A stretch of DNA of 48,952 nt from an uncultured Eubacteriales bacterium (GCA_900316255.1 ONCI01000006.1:1-48952); one strand, 5' to 3'. Numbered from the stretch's first letter, positions 23,362 through 31,497 are shown. Notes: generated from the sequence alone by a model not told the origin. A program made the numbers and translations.

Positions 23362-25101
23362 TTACTTCTCGGTGATGCTCAGCCAGTTGTTCACATTATT
23401 CAGGCCGAAGGCGCCGTCGATGACGATGTTTTCAAAGCGGGAGGAGATGCCGAAGGTCATGCTGTCCCAATAGAGGGCGACGATGGGGTTGTGCGCGGCA
23501 TAGAAGTCCTGCATCTGGCCGGCGGCCTCGATGTACTCGTCCAGGGTCACGGCAGCGGCCATGGCGGAGAGGATGGACTGGAACTCTTCATCATAGACCT
23601 GGGCTCCGCCCTGCACTGCGTGACGGCCGTCCACATAGATGGTGGCAAGACCGTTGCCCATGCCCATACCGGCGGCAGTGTAGCCGTAGAGGGCGGCTTC
23701 CATGGTAATGTTGTTTTCGGAGAACTTGTTGCTGGTCTTGGCGTTGTAGGAATCGCTGTCCAGCGGATCCAGCTCCACGCCGATGCCGAAGGCCTCCAGC
23801 TGGTTTTTGATGAGCTCGGCACAGCTGACCTGGTTGTTGCGGTCGGAGCGGTAGGTCAGGGTGAAGGAGAAGACCTTCCCGTCGGCATCGGCAAACTTGC
23901 CATCGGCGTTCTTGGTGTAGCCGGCGGCAGTCATGAACTCCTCAGCCCTGGCAAGGTCGGTGGCGAGAGGAGCGGTGTCCTTGAACCCCAGGGTGGAGCT
24001 GGGAACGAAGCCCGCGTTGGGGATGTCCGCCGCGGCGCTGCCCACGTAGTCGCGGAACTGCTCGTAATCCAGGGCGTTCACAACGGCCTTGCGGAGGTTC
24101 TCATCGGCGAAGGGGCCATTGGCGTTGTTGAAGGCCAGCACGGCGGGCGCGTTGGTGGCGTTGATGCTCAGAAGCTGCACGGCGTCGGTCTCAGCCAGGA
24201 CTTCCTGGTAGGTGCCGGGTACGCCGGTGGAGTAGACCCAGGTCATATCGATGTCGCCGTTCTGGAGGGCCAGGAACATGGTGTCGTCGTTGTCAAAGAG
24301 CTGGTAGACCAGGCGATCCACATGAGGCTGCTGGGGGAAGTAGGGGTTGGGAACAAAGCTGATGGTGCCGGCATCCTTGTTGAAGGACTCGAACATGTAG
24401 GGGCCGCAGCCCACGCGCAGCTCTTCCTCACTGAGCTCTTCCTTACCCTCCCAGAGGTGCTTGGGGCAGACCCGGAAGGAGGTCATGTTGCCAAGCTCCC
24501 GCACATTGGCGGAGGCCAGGGTCAGGGAAATGCTGCGGCCGTCCTCGGAGAGCTCGTAGCCCGCGTACTTGGCGGCGGTGGTCTTGCCCTCGCTGTCGGT
24601 CTGGTCGATCAGGTTGGCGCCGCCCTTGGCATCCTCATACTGCAGGGTAAAGAGGATATCCTCGGCGGTCACGTCTTCGCCGTCATCCCACTTCATGCCC
24701 TCCTGGATGGTGTAGGTCCATGTGATGGAGTCTTCGGTGGCAAAGCTTGCCAGCAGGGGGTGGAAGTTGCCGTCGGTGCTCTGGCAGACCAGGGGCATCT
24801 GGGTGGTGCCGCTGGAGAGCATGTCGTAGGCATATTCGCCGTTGGTGGCAGTCTCAATGGCGGCAGTGGTGCCAATTGTGATCTGCGCGATGGTGCTGCT
24901 CTCCGGAGCGGGAGCTTCTTCCGCTGCAGGGGCTTCTTCTGCGGATGCCTCCGCGGCGGGAGCCTCTTCCGCGGGAGCCTCCGCGGCGGGGGCTTCGACA
25001 TGTTCCGCCGGCGCGCTTGCGGGAGCTTCCGCGGCCTGACCGCAGGCACAGAGCGCAAACAGCATGCACAGTGCGAGAAGCAAAGCAAGGATCTTTTTCA
25101 T
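23362..25101 (-). CDS. Lipoprotein substrate-binding protein of the ABC importer (SBP family 5)
   Basis: The protein is 579 residues long. A lipoprotein signal peptide (KKILALLLALCMLFALCAC) has a lipobox cysteine near residue 20. A Pro/Ala/Glu-rich linker of about 45 residues follows, then an SBP_bac_5 domain (WTYTIQEGMKWDDGEDVTAEDILF, split here only as motif: KWDDGEDVTAEDILF). The family binds peptides, nickel, nickel-ligand complexes or heme. The linked CsoR/RcnR-type repressor suggests a metal or metal chelate. AAGGAG lies 8 bases before the ATG, and the start overlaps the upstream ATPase stop by 4 bases. Confidence 0.9.
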   Translation of the reverse strand: MKKILALLLALCMLFALCACGQAAEAPASAPAEHVEAPAAEAPAEEAPAAEASAEEAPAAEEAPAPESSTIAQITIGTTAAIETATNGEYAYDMLSSGTTQMPLVCQSTDGNFHPLLASFATEDSITWTYTIQEGMKWDDGEDVTAEDILFTLQYEDAKGGANLIDQTDSEGKTTAAKYAGYELSEDGRSISLTLASANVRELGNMTSFRVCPKHLWEGKEELSEEELRVGCGPYMFESFNKDAGTISFVPNPYFPQQPHVDRLVYQLFDNDDTMFLALQNGDIDMTWVYSTGVPGTYQEVLAETDAVQLLSINATNAPAVLAFNNANGPFADENLRKAVVNALDYEQFRDYVGSAAADIPNAGFVPSSTLGFKDTAPLATDLARAEEFMTAAGYTKNADGKFADADGKVFSFTLTYRSDRNNQVSCAELIKNQLEAFGIGVELDPLDSDSYNAKTSNKFSENNITMEAALYGYTAAGMGMGNGLATIYVDGRHAVQGGAQVYDEEFQSILSAMAAAVTLDEYIEAAGQMQDFYAAHNPIVALYWDSMTFGISSRFENIVIDGAFGLNNVNNWLSITEK

Positions 25102-25775
25102 GTGTCTTTCTCCTTTAATGTTTGATTATCAAATAAATATATTTGATCACAAAGAGTGTCCACAAGGGCTTTGTCATGGCTGATGAGCAGCACGGACCCC
25201 TTGCTTTTTGCCATCACCTTCCTGACCAGGGCGATAACATTGGCCTGGGTGGAGACGTCCAGCATGGAGGTGGCCTCATCCAGAATGAGCAGCCTGGGCC
25301 GGAAGAGCAGACAGTGGGCAATGGCGATGCGCTGGGCCTCGCCTCCGGAGATCTGCCGGGGCAGATGGGCCAGAATATCAGTGTCCAAGCCCACCTCTTC
25401 CAGCAGCGTCTCGATGAGCGCCTGCTCCTCCGCTTTGGTTTTGACAAAGCCGTGATAGCGGATCAGCTCCCGGAATCCGTCCAGCAGCTTCTGCGTGGGA
25501 TCCAGAGAGGAATAGGGCTGCTGGTATACCATCTGGATGGCAAGCCCCCGCCTGCGGTCATAGGGCTGATTTGCGGAGACCAGCAGTTCTCCGTCCAGCA
25601 GGATCTCTCCCGCGTCCGGCTTCATTACACCGCAAAGGAGCTTGGCCAGGGTGGACTTTCCGATGCCGCTGGGACCGTACACGCCCACGATCTGCCCGTC
25701 GGGGACGGAAAAGCTCGCATGCTCGAAGATGAGCTTGCTGCCGAAGGCTTTATTCAGGTCCCGTCCTTCAATCAC
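25098..25775 (-). CDS. ABC importer ATPase 2 (NikE/DppF-like)
   Basis: The protein is about 225 residues long. Walker A is GPSGIGKST, the signature ISGGEAQR and Walker B LLILDEAT, then a His-loop (LLISHDKALV). The GTG at 25775 overlaps the stop of ATPase 1 by 8 bases and is chosen because the longer upstream frame only reads through ATPase 1 out of frame. The C-terminal oligopeptide-transporter extension is absent, as in NikE-type subunits. Confidence 0.85.
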   Translation of the reverse strand: MIEGRDLNKAFGSKLIFEHASFSVPDGQIVGVYGPSGIGKSTLAKLLCGVMKPDAGEILLDGELLVSANQPYDRRRGLAIQMVYQQPYSSLDPTQKLLDGFRELIRYHGFVKTKAEEQALIETLLEEVGLDTDILAHLPRQISGGEAQRIAIAHCLLFRPRLLILDEATSMLDVSTQANVIALVRKVMAKSKGSVLLISHDKALVDTLCDQIYLFDNQTLKEKDT

Positions 25776-26685
25776 GACGCACACACCACCATTCTGTTTC
25801 CCCCTCGGTCTGCCGGGGCGGCTCGGCCAGGCAGGCGTCGGAGGCATGGGCGCAGCGCCGATAGAAGGGGCAGGGACCTTGAGCTGCCCGCAGCGGAGGG
25901 GAGGGCTGCATCCCGTTTTCAACCAGGGCGGCCAGCAGGGCCCTGGTGTAGGGATGGCGCGGACCGCGCAGTACCCGGGCGGCAGGGCCGCTCTCCACGG
26001 CTTTGCCGCCGCAGAGCACCTGGATCCGGTCGCAGAGGGAGGCAACGGCAATGTCGTGGGTGATGATGATCTTCCCCGCCTCGGGGAAAACCTGATCCAG
26101 CAGCCGGAAAAACTGCTTCGTCGCCGCCTCGTCCAGACCGTTGGTGGGCTCGTCCGCAATGAGTAGCCTTGCCCGGGAGCAGGCGGCCAGGGCAATGGTC
26201 ACCCGCTGGGCCATGCCCCCGGAAAGCTGGAAGGGGTATTTCGGCAGGATCTCCTCCGGCTGAGGGAAGCCAACCGCCCGCAGAGCCTCCAGCGCTCTGC
26301 CGCTGCACTCCCGCCTGGGGACGCCCAGCTTTTGCAGACTGTCGTTCAGATGCTTTTGAACCGTCCGGGAGGGGTTGAGAAACTCCAGCCCGTTTTGCGG
26401 AATGTAGACGATCTCGGTGCCGAGAAGGCGGCGGATGCCCCTTCCCGCAGGCAGCTCCTCTCCGCAAAAGCGGAGAGCTCCGCCCGACATATACACATTT
26501 TCCGGCAAAAGGCGCAGGATGGAGAGGGCTGTCATGGTTTTCCCGGAGCCGGTCTCTCCGATCAAAGCCAGGAGCCGGGCGGCCGGGAGCCGGATACGTA
26601 CATTTTGCACCAGGGCCTTTTCACCCCGGTCCAGCCGGGCGGTGATCCGCCCGCTGTCATAGTCCAGAATCAGCTTTTCGTCCAT
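25768..26685 (-). CDS. ABC importer ATPase 1 (NikD/DppD-like)
   Basis: The protein is 305 residues long. Walker A is GETGSGKTM, the signature LSGGMAQR and Walker B LLIADEPTNGLD. The C-terminal end carries the cysteine-rich oligopeptide-ABC motif (CPFYRRCAHASDACL) that can hold an iron-sulfur cluster in some relatives. The start at 26685 overlaps the methyltransferase stop by 16 bases and has a weak ribosome site, so translation is probably coupled. Confidence 0.88.
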   Translation of the reverse strand: MDEKLILDYDSGRITARLDRGEKALVQNVRIRLPAARLLALIGETGSGKTMTALSILRLLPENVYMSGGALRFCGEELPAGRGIRRLLGTEIVYIPQNGLEFLNPSRTVQKHLNDSLQKLGVPRRECSGRALEALRAVGFPQPEEILPKYPFQLSGGMAQRVTIALAACSRARLLIADEPTNGLDEAATKQFFRLLDQVFPEAGKIIITHDIAVASLCDRIQVLCGGKAVESGPAARVLRGPRHPYTRALLAALVENGMQPSPPLRAAQGPCPFYRRCAHASDACLAEPPRQTEGETEWWCVRRD

Positions 26686-27503
26686 GTGAGCATCGCCAAG
26701 TTTATGTGACTTTCCTCATGCAGCAGACCCTCCGGAGCATTGCGGTCCAGGTAGTCCTCCAGGAACGGGATAGACCGTTCCTGCTCTATCCCGAAAAGCT
26801 TGAAGTAGATGGGGTATTGCGCCAGGACCCGTTCCCGGGAGATCGGATACTCCCGGTGGACCGTGTGGCAGCGAACCTCGGGCTGACGACCCATCAGGTA
26901 CAGAACGTTATAATAGTGAATGGCCTCGGTGACCATTCCGCCCTGGGGCTTAACGCCAAGCTCCGTCATCATGGCCTTGCGGTGCTTGTCGTAAGAACCG
27001 CGGGTCACGGTCACCAGGCAGCAGAGCCGCGTGGAGAGGCTCTCCATGCGCCGAAGCTCCTCAACATTACAGATAGCGGGGCACATGGCGCTGTAGCAGA
27101 CATCAAAGCGCTCCGCGGGCGCATATTCCTCCCAGGGCATCCGGATCGTTTCGATGTTTTCAAGGCCCAGATCCTTTGCCCGACGGCAAAGGACCCGGAG
27201 GCTGTCCCCGCTCAGTTCCAGCGCGGTGACCCTGCGGCAGTAGGAGGCAAAGCGGAGCGTGTCTCCGCCCATGCCCGCACCGATATCCAGAAGTGCGTCC
27301 TCCCGGCGGACCAGGCCCTCCCGGATCAGAAGGGAGGGGAAGCTGCCGTCCTCTTCGGGAAGCGTGTAGGGCTCCTCCGGGAGGGCAGCAGCCAGATAGG
27401 CATAGTAGGGGAGCCAGCGCTGCGCCCGAGCGATGCGCTCTGCAGCGTCCCCGTGCCTGCCTGCCTCTTCCCAAAGCCGGGCACATTCATCCAAGCTGTA
27501 CAT
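26670..27503 (-). CDS. Class I SAM-dependent methyltransferase in the metal ABC operon
   Basis: The protein is 277 residues long from the ATG at 27503 (GGGAG 6 bases upstream). Residues about 75-90 hold the SAM-binding motif LLDIGAGMGGDTLRFA, followed by an acidic motif II (VTALELSG). A cysteine pair in SAMCPAICNVEEL could line the active site. The substrate is unknown. Its place between the metal repressor and the importer genes, overlapping ATPase 1, suggests that it modifies a metal-binding ligand or processes the imported compound (inference). Confidence 0.8.
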   Translation of the reverse strand: MYSLDECARLWEEAGRHGDAAERIARAQRWLPYYAYLAAALPEEPYTLPEEDGSFPSLLIREGLVRREDALLDIGAGMGGDTLRFASYCRRVTALELSGDSLRVLCRRAKDLGLENIETIRMPWEEYAPAERFDVCYSAMCPAICNVEELRRMESLSTRLCCLVTVTRGSYDKHRKAMMTELGVKPQGGMVTEAIHYYNVLYLMGRQPEVRCHTVHREYPISRERVLAQYPIYFKLFGIEQERSIPFLEDYLDRNAPEGLLHEESHINLAMLTWTKS

Positions 27504-27550
27504 GATCGTCTCCCGTGAAAAAGCCGCGGCAACAGCGCCGCGGCGCAGAA

Positions 27551-27835
27551 TCATTTTTTAGCGGACCGCAGCATCACCTGACGAAACTGTTCCAACTCTT
27601 CCGGCTCACCGCTCCTTTGGTAGTCCTCGGCAAACTGCACGGCGTACTGAGCCAGCAAATGGGCATGAATACTGTCCACCTGCCCGCGGGCAACAGCCAG
27701 CTGGGAGAGCAGATCCGTGCAGTCTGCGCCGGATTCCGCCATGGTCTTGACCAGCTTCACATGGCCGATAGCCCGTGAAAGGCGGTTGACCACATAGCGG
27801 GAATCATATTTGCTTTGCAAATCTGTCTTTTTCAC
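27551..27835 (-). CDS. CsoR/RcnR/FrmR-family metal-responsive repressor
   Basis: The protein is 94 residues long from the GTG at 27835; a longer frame to 27949 has no ribosome site and adds GC-rich low-quality sequence. It is the all-helical DUF156 fold (VVNRLSRAIGHVKLVKTM, then GADCTDLLSQLAVARGQVD). The conserved helix-2 Cys39 is present. The usual ligand positions 25 and 29 residues further on (His and Cys/His in CsoR and RcnR) are Tyr64 and Phe68. His57 and His59 (IHAHLL) and His25 are possible substitutes. It is the first gene of the operon and probably represses it. Confidence 0.8.
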   Translation of the reverse strand: MKKTDLQSKYDSRYVVNRLSRAIGHVKLVKTMAESGADCTDLLSQLAVARGQVDSIHAHLLAQYAVQFAEDYQRSGEPEELEQFRQVMLRSAKK

Positions 27836-27855
27836 GTTCCGAGTTCCCGCTTTCC

Positions 27856-27871
27856 AGAATACCTGTATTCT
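27856..27871. promoter_or_regulatory. Palindrome overlapping the operon promoter (candidate repressor site)
   Basis: AGAATAC-CT-GTATTCT is a perfect inverted repeat 20 bases before the repressor start. It overlaps a minus-strand -10 (TAGAAT, 27873-27868), which has TTGCGG 17 bases upstream as a -35. A CsoR-type repressor bound here would block the promoter. Confidence 0.5.
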
Positions 27872-27895
27872 ATTCTTGCCCCGGAGCCGCCGCAA

Positions 27896-27945
27896 CCCGG
27901 GTGGGGGGATATGACCTCCACGCCGAGCACATCCCCCTCCCCGGG
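27896..27945. repeat. G-tract inverted repeat upstream of the metal repressor
   Basis: CCCGGGTGGGGGGAT (27896-27910) and ATCCCCCTCCCCGGG (27931-27945) are inverted copies with two mismatches and a 20-base gap. CsoR and RcnR operators contain G-tracts, so this is a second candidate site. Confidence 0.4.
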
Positions 27946-28093
27946 TCATTTTGAACAGATTGCCGAAAAATGAGAGAAAAACAAGAAAGAAAAAGCTTGG
28001 AGCAGAGGGAAAACGCGAAACTTGGCAGAGGAGCGGATGGAATCTTTGTACAAGATGTCAAAGAAACCCATATGGGGGATATGAGGGGAACAG

Positions 28094-28413
28094 AAAAAAC
28101 GATCCCCCCAGGGGGCTTTCGGCGAGGACCGTTTTTTGCTATGCTTTGGGCAGATCAGATGCAAGTGCGGCAGACGGGATCCCCTCAATCCCGGTGCAAG
28201 GCTGCCGCACACCTCTCTCAAGAATGCCCCTCCGATCCGGTCAATCGGAGGGGCATATCCTTTCATGGACACAAGAACGCCGATCGGGAATTAAACCCGG
28301 TCGGCGTTTCTCTGTTTGTTTCAGGATTGTGCAACCGACAATCAACTTCTTTACCCGAACGGGTGCAAACGGGGCTTAGGCCTGGTCTGCTATACCCGTC
28401 CGGGAGTTTTTTT
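28094..28413 (+). other. Array of five strong hairpins in a gene-free region
   Basis: Five inverted repeats follow one another. They are AAAAAACG/CGTTTTTT (28094-28137), GTGCGGCAG/CTGCCGCAC (28165-28210) and ATGCCCCTCCGAT/ATCGGAGGGGCAT (28224-28256, perfect). AACGCCGATCGGG/CCCGGTCGGCGTT (28276-28308) follows, and last CCCGAACGGGT/ACCCGTCCGGG (28354-28404) with a T7 run. The first and last look like terminators. No coding frame here has a credible start and codon use. One or more small RNAs, or a remnant of one, could lie here. Confidence 0.45.
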
Positions 28414-28619
28414 ATGCGTTTTTTGGGAACGACAATTATTTGAAAAAAACTTTCGCCGGACCTCATACAAATCGAAAAAAATTGCCCAATAGAGTAGTGA
28501 GTGGGATATACATCCTGCCTCGTGCTCTTTGACAAGTGAATAGCGCATCTCAGTTACCTTCCATTCAGATGGAGCGACGCCGGCTGCCGCCATGACCTCT
28601 TCGGAGCGAGCGATCAACA

Positions 28620-28930
28620 GCGCAGGGAACGGCCCGTGTGGAGCGGGCCGATCGCAGTGAAGTCTGAATGCAACAATGATACTCTCGCCCAGCCACAGCC
28701 CGGCTCTGCCGGATCACGCAATGGGGGCGACCCGGCGAGGCCCGCGGGGAGGCAATGACCTGTGACACACGATCCACGTGTGGGCTGAGATGTACCCGCC
28801 AACCTGGGGAGCATGGGGCAAATAGGGTTGGAAACTCCCTGCTGAAGGGAAACCTTCAGCGCAAAAACTATGTGGCCGAGACCCATCAGGGTCCCGGCCA
28901 TATCCTTTTGTGCTGAGGCACAGGAAAGGG
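28620..28930 (+). other. Structured gene-free leader before the zinc-ribbon gene
   Basis: Hairpins include GGCCCG/CGGGCC (28631-28649), CACACG/CGTGTG (28766-28782) and GCTGAAGG-GAAA-CCTTCAGC with a GNRA loop (28841-28860). The last is a terminator-like GGCCGAGACCC-ATCA-GGGTCCCGGCC (28874-28899) followed by a weak T-run. This last stem ends 40 bases before the next start codon. A regulatory leader or a DNA transfer/replication site of the element are both possible. No gene is seen in either strand. Confidence 0.4.
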
Positions 28931-28938
28931 GACGAGAT

Positions 28939-29199
28939 ATGAATACATATGAACACAGCAAGATCCAGCGCAGCAATACCGTGCCGAGACAGGTCCGCCG
29001 GTCCAGAAAGCCGATGGAGCTCTGCCTCTGCTCTCAGTGCGCTTCCTACTTCGGCAATTCGCCCGACTACTATCTTCTGCGGCAGGATCCCTGCCAGGTG
29101 GTGAAGGAGACCTGCACCTTCTGCAATACCCGGACAGGCTATGATTACTGGGTCATCTCCACGGTGCCCTACAAGAGGAAGGAGGTGCGGCGCACATGA
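28939..29199 (+). CDS. Small zinc-ribbon-like mobile-element protein
   Basis: The protein is 86 residues long with AAAGGGGAC before the ATG at 28939. It has a basic N-terminus, then a probable zinc-binding set CLCSQC and CTFC, then TGYDYWVI. Its 4-base overlap with the next gene shows that they form an operon. The family is frequent in Clostridial integrative elements; no function is known to me. Confidence 0.65.
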   Translation: MNTYEHSKIQRSNTVPRQVRRSRKPMELCLCSQCASYFGNSPDYYLLRQDPCQVVKETCTFCNTRTGYDYWVISTVPYKRKEVRRT

Positions 29200-29390
29200 A
29201 GGAACTCGACAGAGCTGTTGCGATGCTAAACTTCGTCGAGAGGGTTTTGATGGTACAGGAAGAGTCTAGACTGAATTTATTGGGCGGCCACGATCTGCTG
29301 CGTCCGGTTATACCGCAACTCATTCAGCTTAGTATCGAATCCATTATGCAGGCCGATATTTATATACAAAGTCAAGATGAGGAAAAATAA
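29196..29390 (+). CDS. Small hypothetical protein
   Basis: The protein is 64 residues long with AGGAGG 10 bases before the ATG; it overlaps the preceding stop (ATGA). It is predicted helical (AVAMLNFVERVLMVQEESRL) with no cysteine motif or membrane segment. The overlap and ribosome site support a real gene in the integrase module. Function unknown. Confidence 0.5.
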   Translation: MKELDRAVAMLNFVERVLMVQEESRLNLLGGHDLLRPVIPQLIQLSIESIMQADIYIQSQDEEK

Positions 29391-29609
29391 AGAACTCCCA
29401 CGGCTCGGCACACACGCTGAAATCGCCAGCGATCGGCCTAAGGTGCATAGCACCCGCTTATCGGGGAGTCCAGATAGAAGTTTAACAGCAATTCCCAAAA
29501 GAAGCAGGGGAAAGTGCAACAATCCGTCAGCATCAATGCTGAACCAGTGGACTAGTCCGGGGTCACGCTGGTTAATGAGATCACTGATAAAAGAAAAAGG
29601 AGAATGATA

Positions 29610-29879
29610 ATGAACAGAAAAAGCGTGAAAGAGGAAAGACTCTCCGATAGCAAGCCACAAGGAGGCTCGGAACGCGGGAAGGAACAGGAACTAAATGACT
29701 TTTCTAAGCTGCCCATGACCTTGACGGCGGAGCAGATAGCATCGATCCTGAGTATTTCCCGCACGGCGGCGTATAAGCTGATGCACACCAAGGGTTTTCC
29801 CACGATCAAATTCGGGTATCGGATGGTGGTGCACCGGGATCGCTTCCTGAATTGGATCGACGTACATATGGGAGCCTGA
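29610..29879 (+). CDS. xis: Excisionase-like helix-turn-helix protein
   Basis: The protein is 89 residues long from the ATG at 29610 (AAGGAG 7 bases upstream). Residues about 38-89 are a MerR-like excisionase fold: LTAEQIASILSISRTAAYKL, then GFPTIKFGYRMVVHRDRFLN. Excisionases bend DNA at att sites and direct the integrase toward excision. It is 216 bases upstream of the integrase gene, in the same direction. Confidence 0.8.
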   Translation: MNRKSVKEERLSDSKPQGGSERGKEQELNDFSKLPMTLTAEQIASILSISRTAAYKLMHTKGFPTIKFGYRMVVHRDRFLNWIDVHMGA

Positions 29880-29968
29880 GAGAGGAGAGACACTGCCGGA
29901 AAAAACGCTGAAAACACGGACCTTGACTCACGCTTCCGGCAGATAGCGCCTTAATTCGTGCACACAAT

Positions 29969-30017
29969 TGTGAATCATAGACTCATTTCGGCACGAAATT
30001 CTGTGAAAGATAGACTC
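29969..30017 (+). repeat. Pair of 16-bp direct repeats between xis and int
   Basis: TGTGAATCATAGACTC (29969-29984) and TGTGAAAGATAGACTC (30002-30017) differ at two bases and are 33 bp apart, about three DNA turns. Same-face spacing next to xis and int suits protein binding sites that control int. Confidence 0.5.
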
Positions 30018-30095
30018 TTCAATTATCAGCACGCCGGCGGTATACTGGAAGTGCACAACGAAATGCTTTACCGGCGTACAAGAGAGGAGGATCAA

Positions 30096-31289
30096 TTGTC
30101 CAAGGGGAGAAGATCAAACGGCGAGGGGACCCTTCGCCTTCGTGCCGACGGCCGTTGGGAATGCACGCTCATGGATGGGTATGACAACGACGGCAGGCGC
30201 GTACTCAAGAGCTTCTACGGAAAGTCACAAAAGCAGGTAAAGGAAAAATTAAAAAGATATCTGGCAGACAAAGAGGCCGGGATCGACACGGCGGGCGGAG
30301 AGACGCCCTTCAGCGATTGGGCGGATTTCTGGTTTGAGGGACATAAGGACAACATCGCACCCACCACCCAGGAGAATTACAGGTACACCCTGCGCATCCT
30401 CACGGGATACTTCGGGCGGCGGCACCTGAACAGCATCAAGCCCTACGACATCGAGGCGTTCATGCGAAAGCTGAGAAACGACGGGCGTTCGGATTCCTAC
30501 CTTGCCAAGTGCAAGGCACTGATGTTTCAGATCATGAACAAGGCAGAAGGGAACGACCTGATCCGGAAGAACCCCGTCCGCTTTGCCGAAAAGCTGCGGA
30601 GGCTGCCCCATAAAAAAGGAAAGGACTCCTTCACGGCGGAAGAAGTCCAGAAAATGTTTGATGAGCTGCCGGAAAACAGGATCGGCTGGTGCATAAGGCT
30701 GATGCTGGGCACCGGGATGCGGACCCAGGAGCTTCTGGCCCTGGAGCCGAGGCACATTGCGGAGGACGGTTCCCTGATCCAGATCCGCCAGGCCATCAAC
30801 ATGGACAAGGGAAAGGCGAAGATCGGAACTCCCAAGTCCGAGGACAGCTACCGGGATGTTCCGGTACCGGAGAACGTGCGCTACTGCGCCAGACTTCTGC
30901 GGGACGGCGCCGGTACCTATATCTGGGAGGGAAAAGTGCCCGGAACGCCCGTGAACCCGTCCACCTTCCGGCACAACTACACCAAGGCGCTTCAGAGCCT
31001 GGAGACCGTCAGGGTCCTTTCGCCCCACAGCTGCCGCCACACCTATGTGAGCCAGATGCAGGCTCTGGGCGTGGACCTGGACACCATCAAGAGCATGGTG
31101 GGACACGCGGATATCGACATGACCCAGCACTATCTCCACGTGCAGCAGCCGATTCGGCAGGACGCCATCGACCGCTTTGCCAAGGCCTTCGGCGGGAAAA
31201 ATCCGGAAACGGAGCCGCCCGAGCCGCCTGAGAGCGGAAAAAATATTGCGCTGCCCATTGCCTTTTCCGCCTACAATGTGGGCGGCTGA
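30096..31289 (+). CDS. int: Tyrosine recombinase / integrase
   Basis: The protein is 397 residues long from a TTG at 30096, chosen because AGGAGG lies 5 bases upstream; an ATG at 30063 has no such site. An AP2-like arm-binding domain (RWECTLMDGYDNDGRRV) and a SAM-like core-binding domain (about 60-165) precede the catalytic domain. Catalytic residues seen are Arg in GTGMRTQELLAL, HSCRHTY (HxxR), GH in MVGHADIDM and Tyr in TQHYLHV. It probably integrates the element at the 3' end of tRNA-Ala, since a fragment of that gene lies 209 bases downstream. Confidence 0.92.
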   Translation: MSKGRRSNGEGTLRLRADGRWECTLMDGYDNDGRRVLKSFYGKSQKQVKEKLKRYLADKEAGIDTAGGETPFSDWADFWFEGHKDNIAPTTQENYRYTLRILTGYFGRRHLNSIKPYDIEAFMRKLRNDGRSDSYLAKCKALMFQIMNKAEGNDLIRKNPVRFAEKLRRLPHKKGKDSFTAEEVQKMFDELPENRIGWCIRLMLGTGMRTQELLALEPRHIAEDGSLIQIRQAINMDKGKAKIGTPKSEDSYRDVPVPENVRYCARLLRDGAGTYIWEGKVPGTPVNPSTFRHNYTKALQSLETVRVLSPHSCRHTYVSQMQALGVDLDTIKSMVGHADIDMTQHYLHVQQPIRQDAIDRFAKAFGGKNPETEPPEPPESGKNIALPIAFSAYNVGG

Positions 31290-31358
31290 GGCCGTGAAAC
31301 AGCGGAAGTGTGGGTCAAATCGTACCGCCAGCGGTATGCGTCCCAAGGTGTAAAATGC

Positions 31359-31382
31359 AATTCTGGTCAGAATTCTGGTCAG
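31359..31382 (+). repeat. Tandem 12-bp direct repeat
   Basis: AATTCTGGTCAG occurs twice with no gap, between the integrase stop and the tRNA fragment. The position suits integrase arm-type sites. Confidence 0.55.
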
Positions 31383-31440
31383 AAAAAACTTCCGCAAACC
31401 TGAATTATTCCGGGGTCAGAATCGGGAACTTTTAAAACGA

Positions 31441-31476
31441 AAAAGTCCCGAAATCTTGCGATTTCAGGACTTTTTC
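31441..31476. terminator. Bidirectional terminator after int
   Basis: AAAAAGTCCCGAAATC and GATTTCAGGACTTTTT pair around TTGC with one bulge; A- and T-runs on the two sides allow termination in both directions. Confidence 0.75.
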
Positions 31477-31497
31477 GGTACTTCACATCCCGTGTGA

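Noticed and set aside
20703-25125. Two long plus-strand frames (550 and 958 residues) across the ABC importer genes
   Set aside because: They are antisense shadows of the permease, binding-protein and TPR genes, with no domain, no ribosome site and biased composition.
25776-26195. N-terminal extension of the second ABC ATPase
   Set aside because: The extra 140 residues read ATPase 1 in another frame and are Pro/Arg/Ser-rich; a GTG at 25775 next to the ATPase 1 stop explains the start.
27951-28443. Plus-strand frames of 142 and 157 residues in the hairpin region
   Set aside because: They run through several perfect hairpins, have no conserved motifs and no ribosome site.
28390-28976. Minus-strand frames of 75-120 residues before the zinc-ribbon gene
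   Set aside because: They overlap structured non-coding sequence and show no domain or ribosome site; such frames are frequent by chance in this GC-rich DNA.
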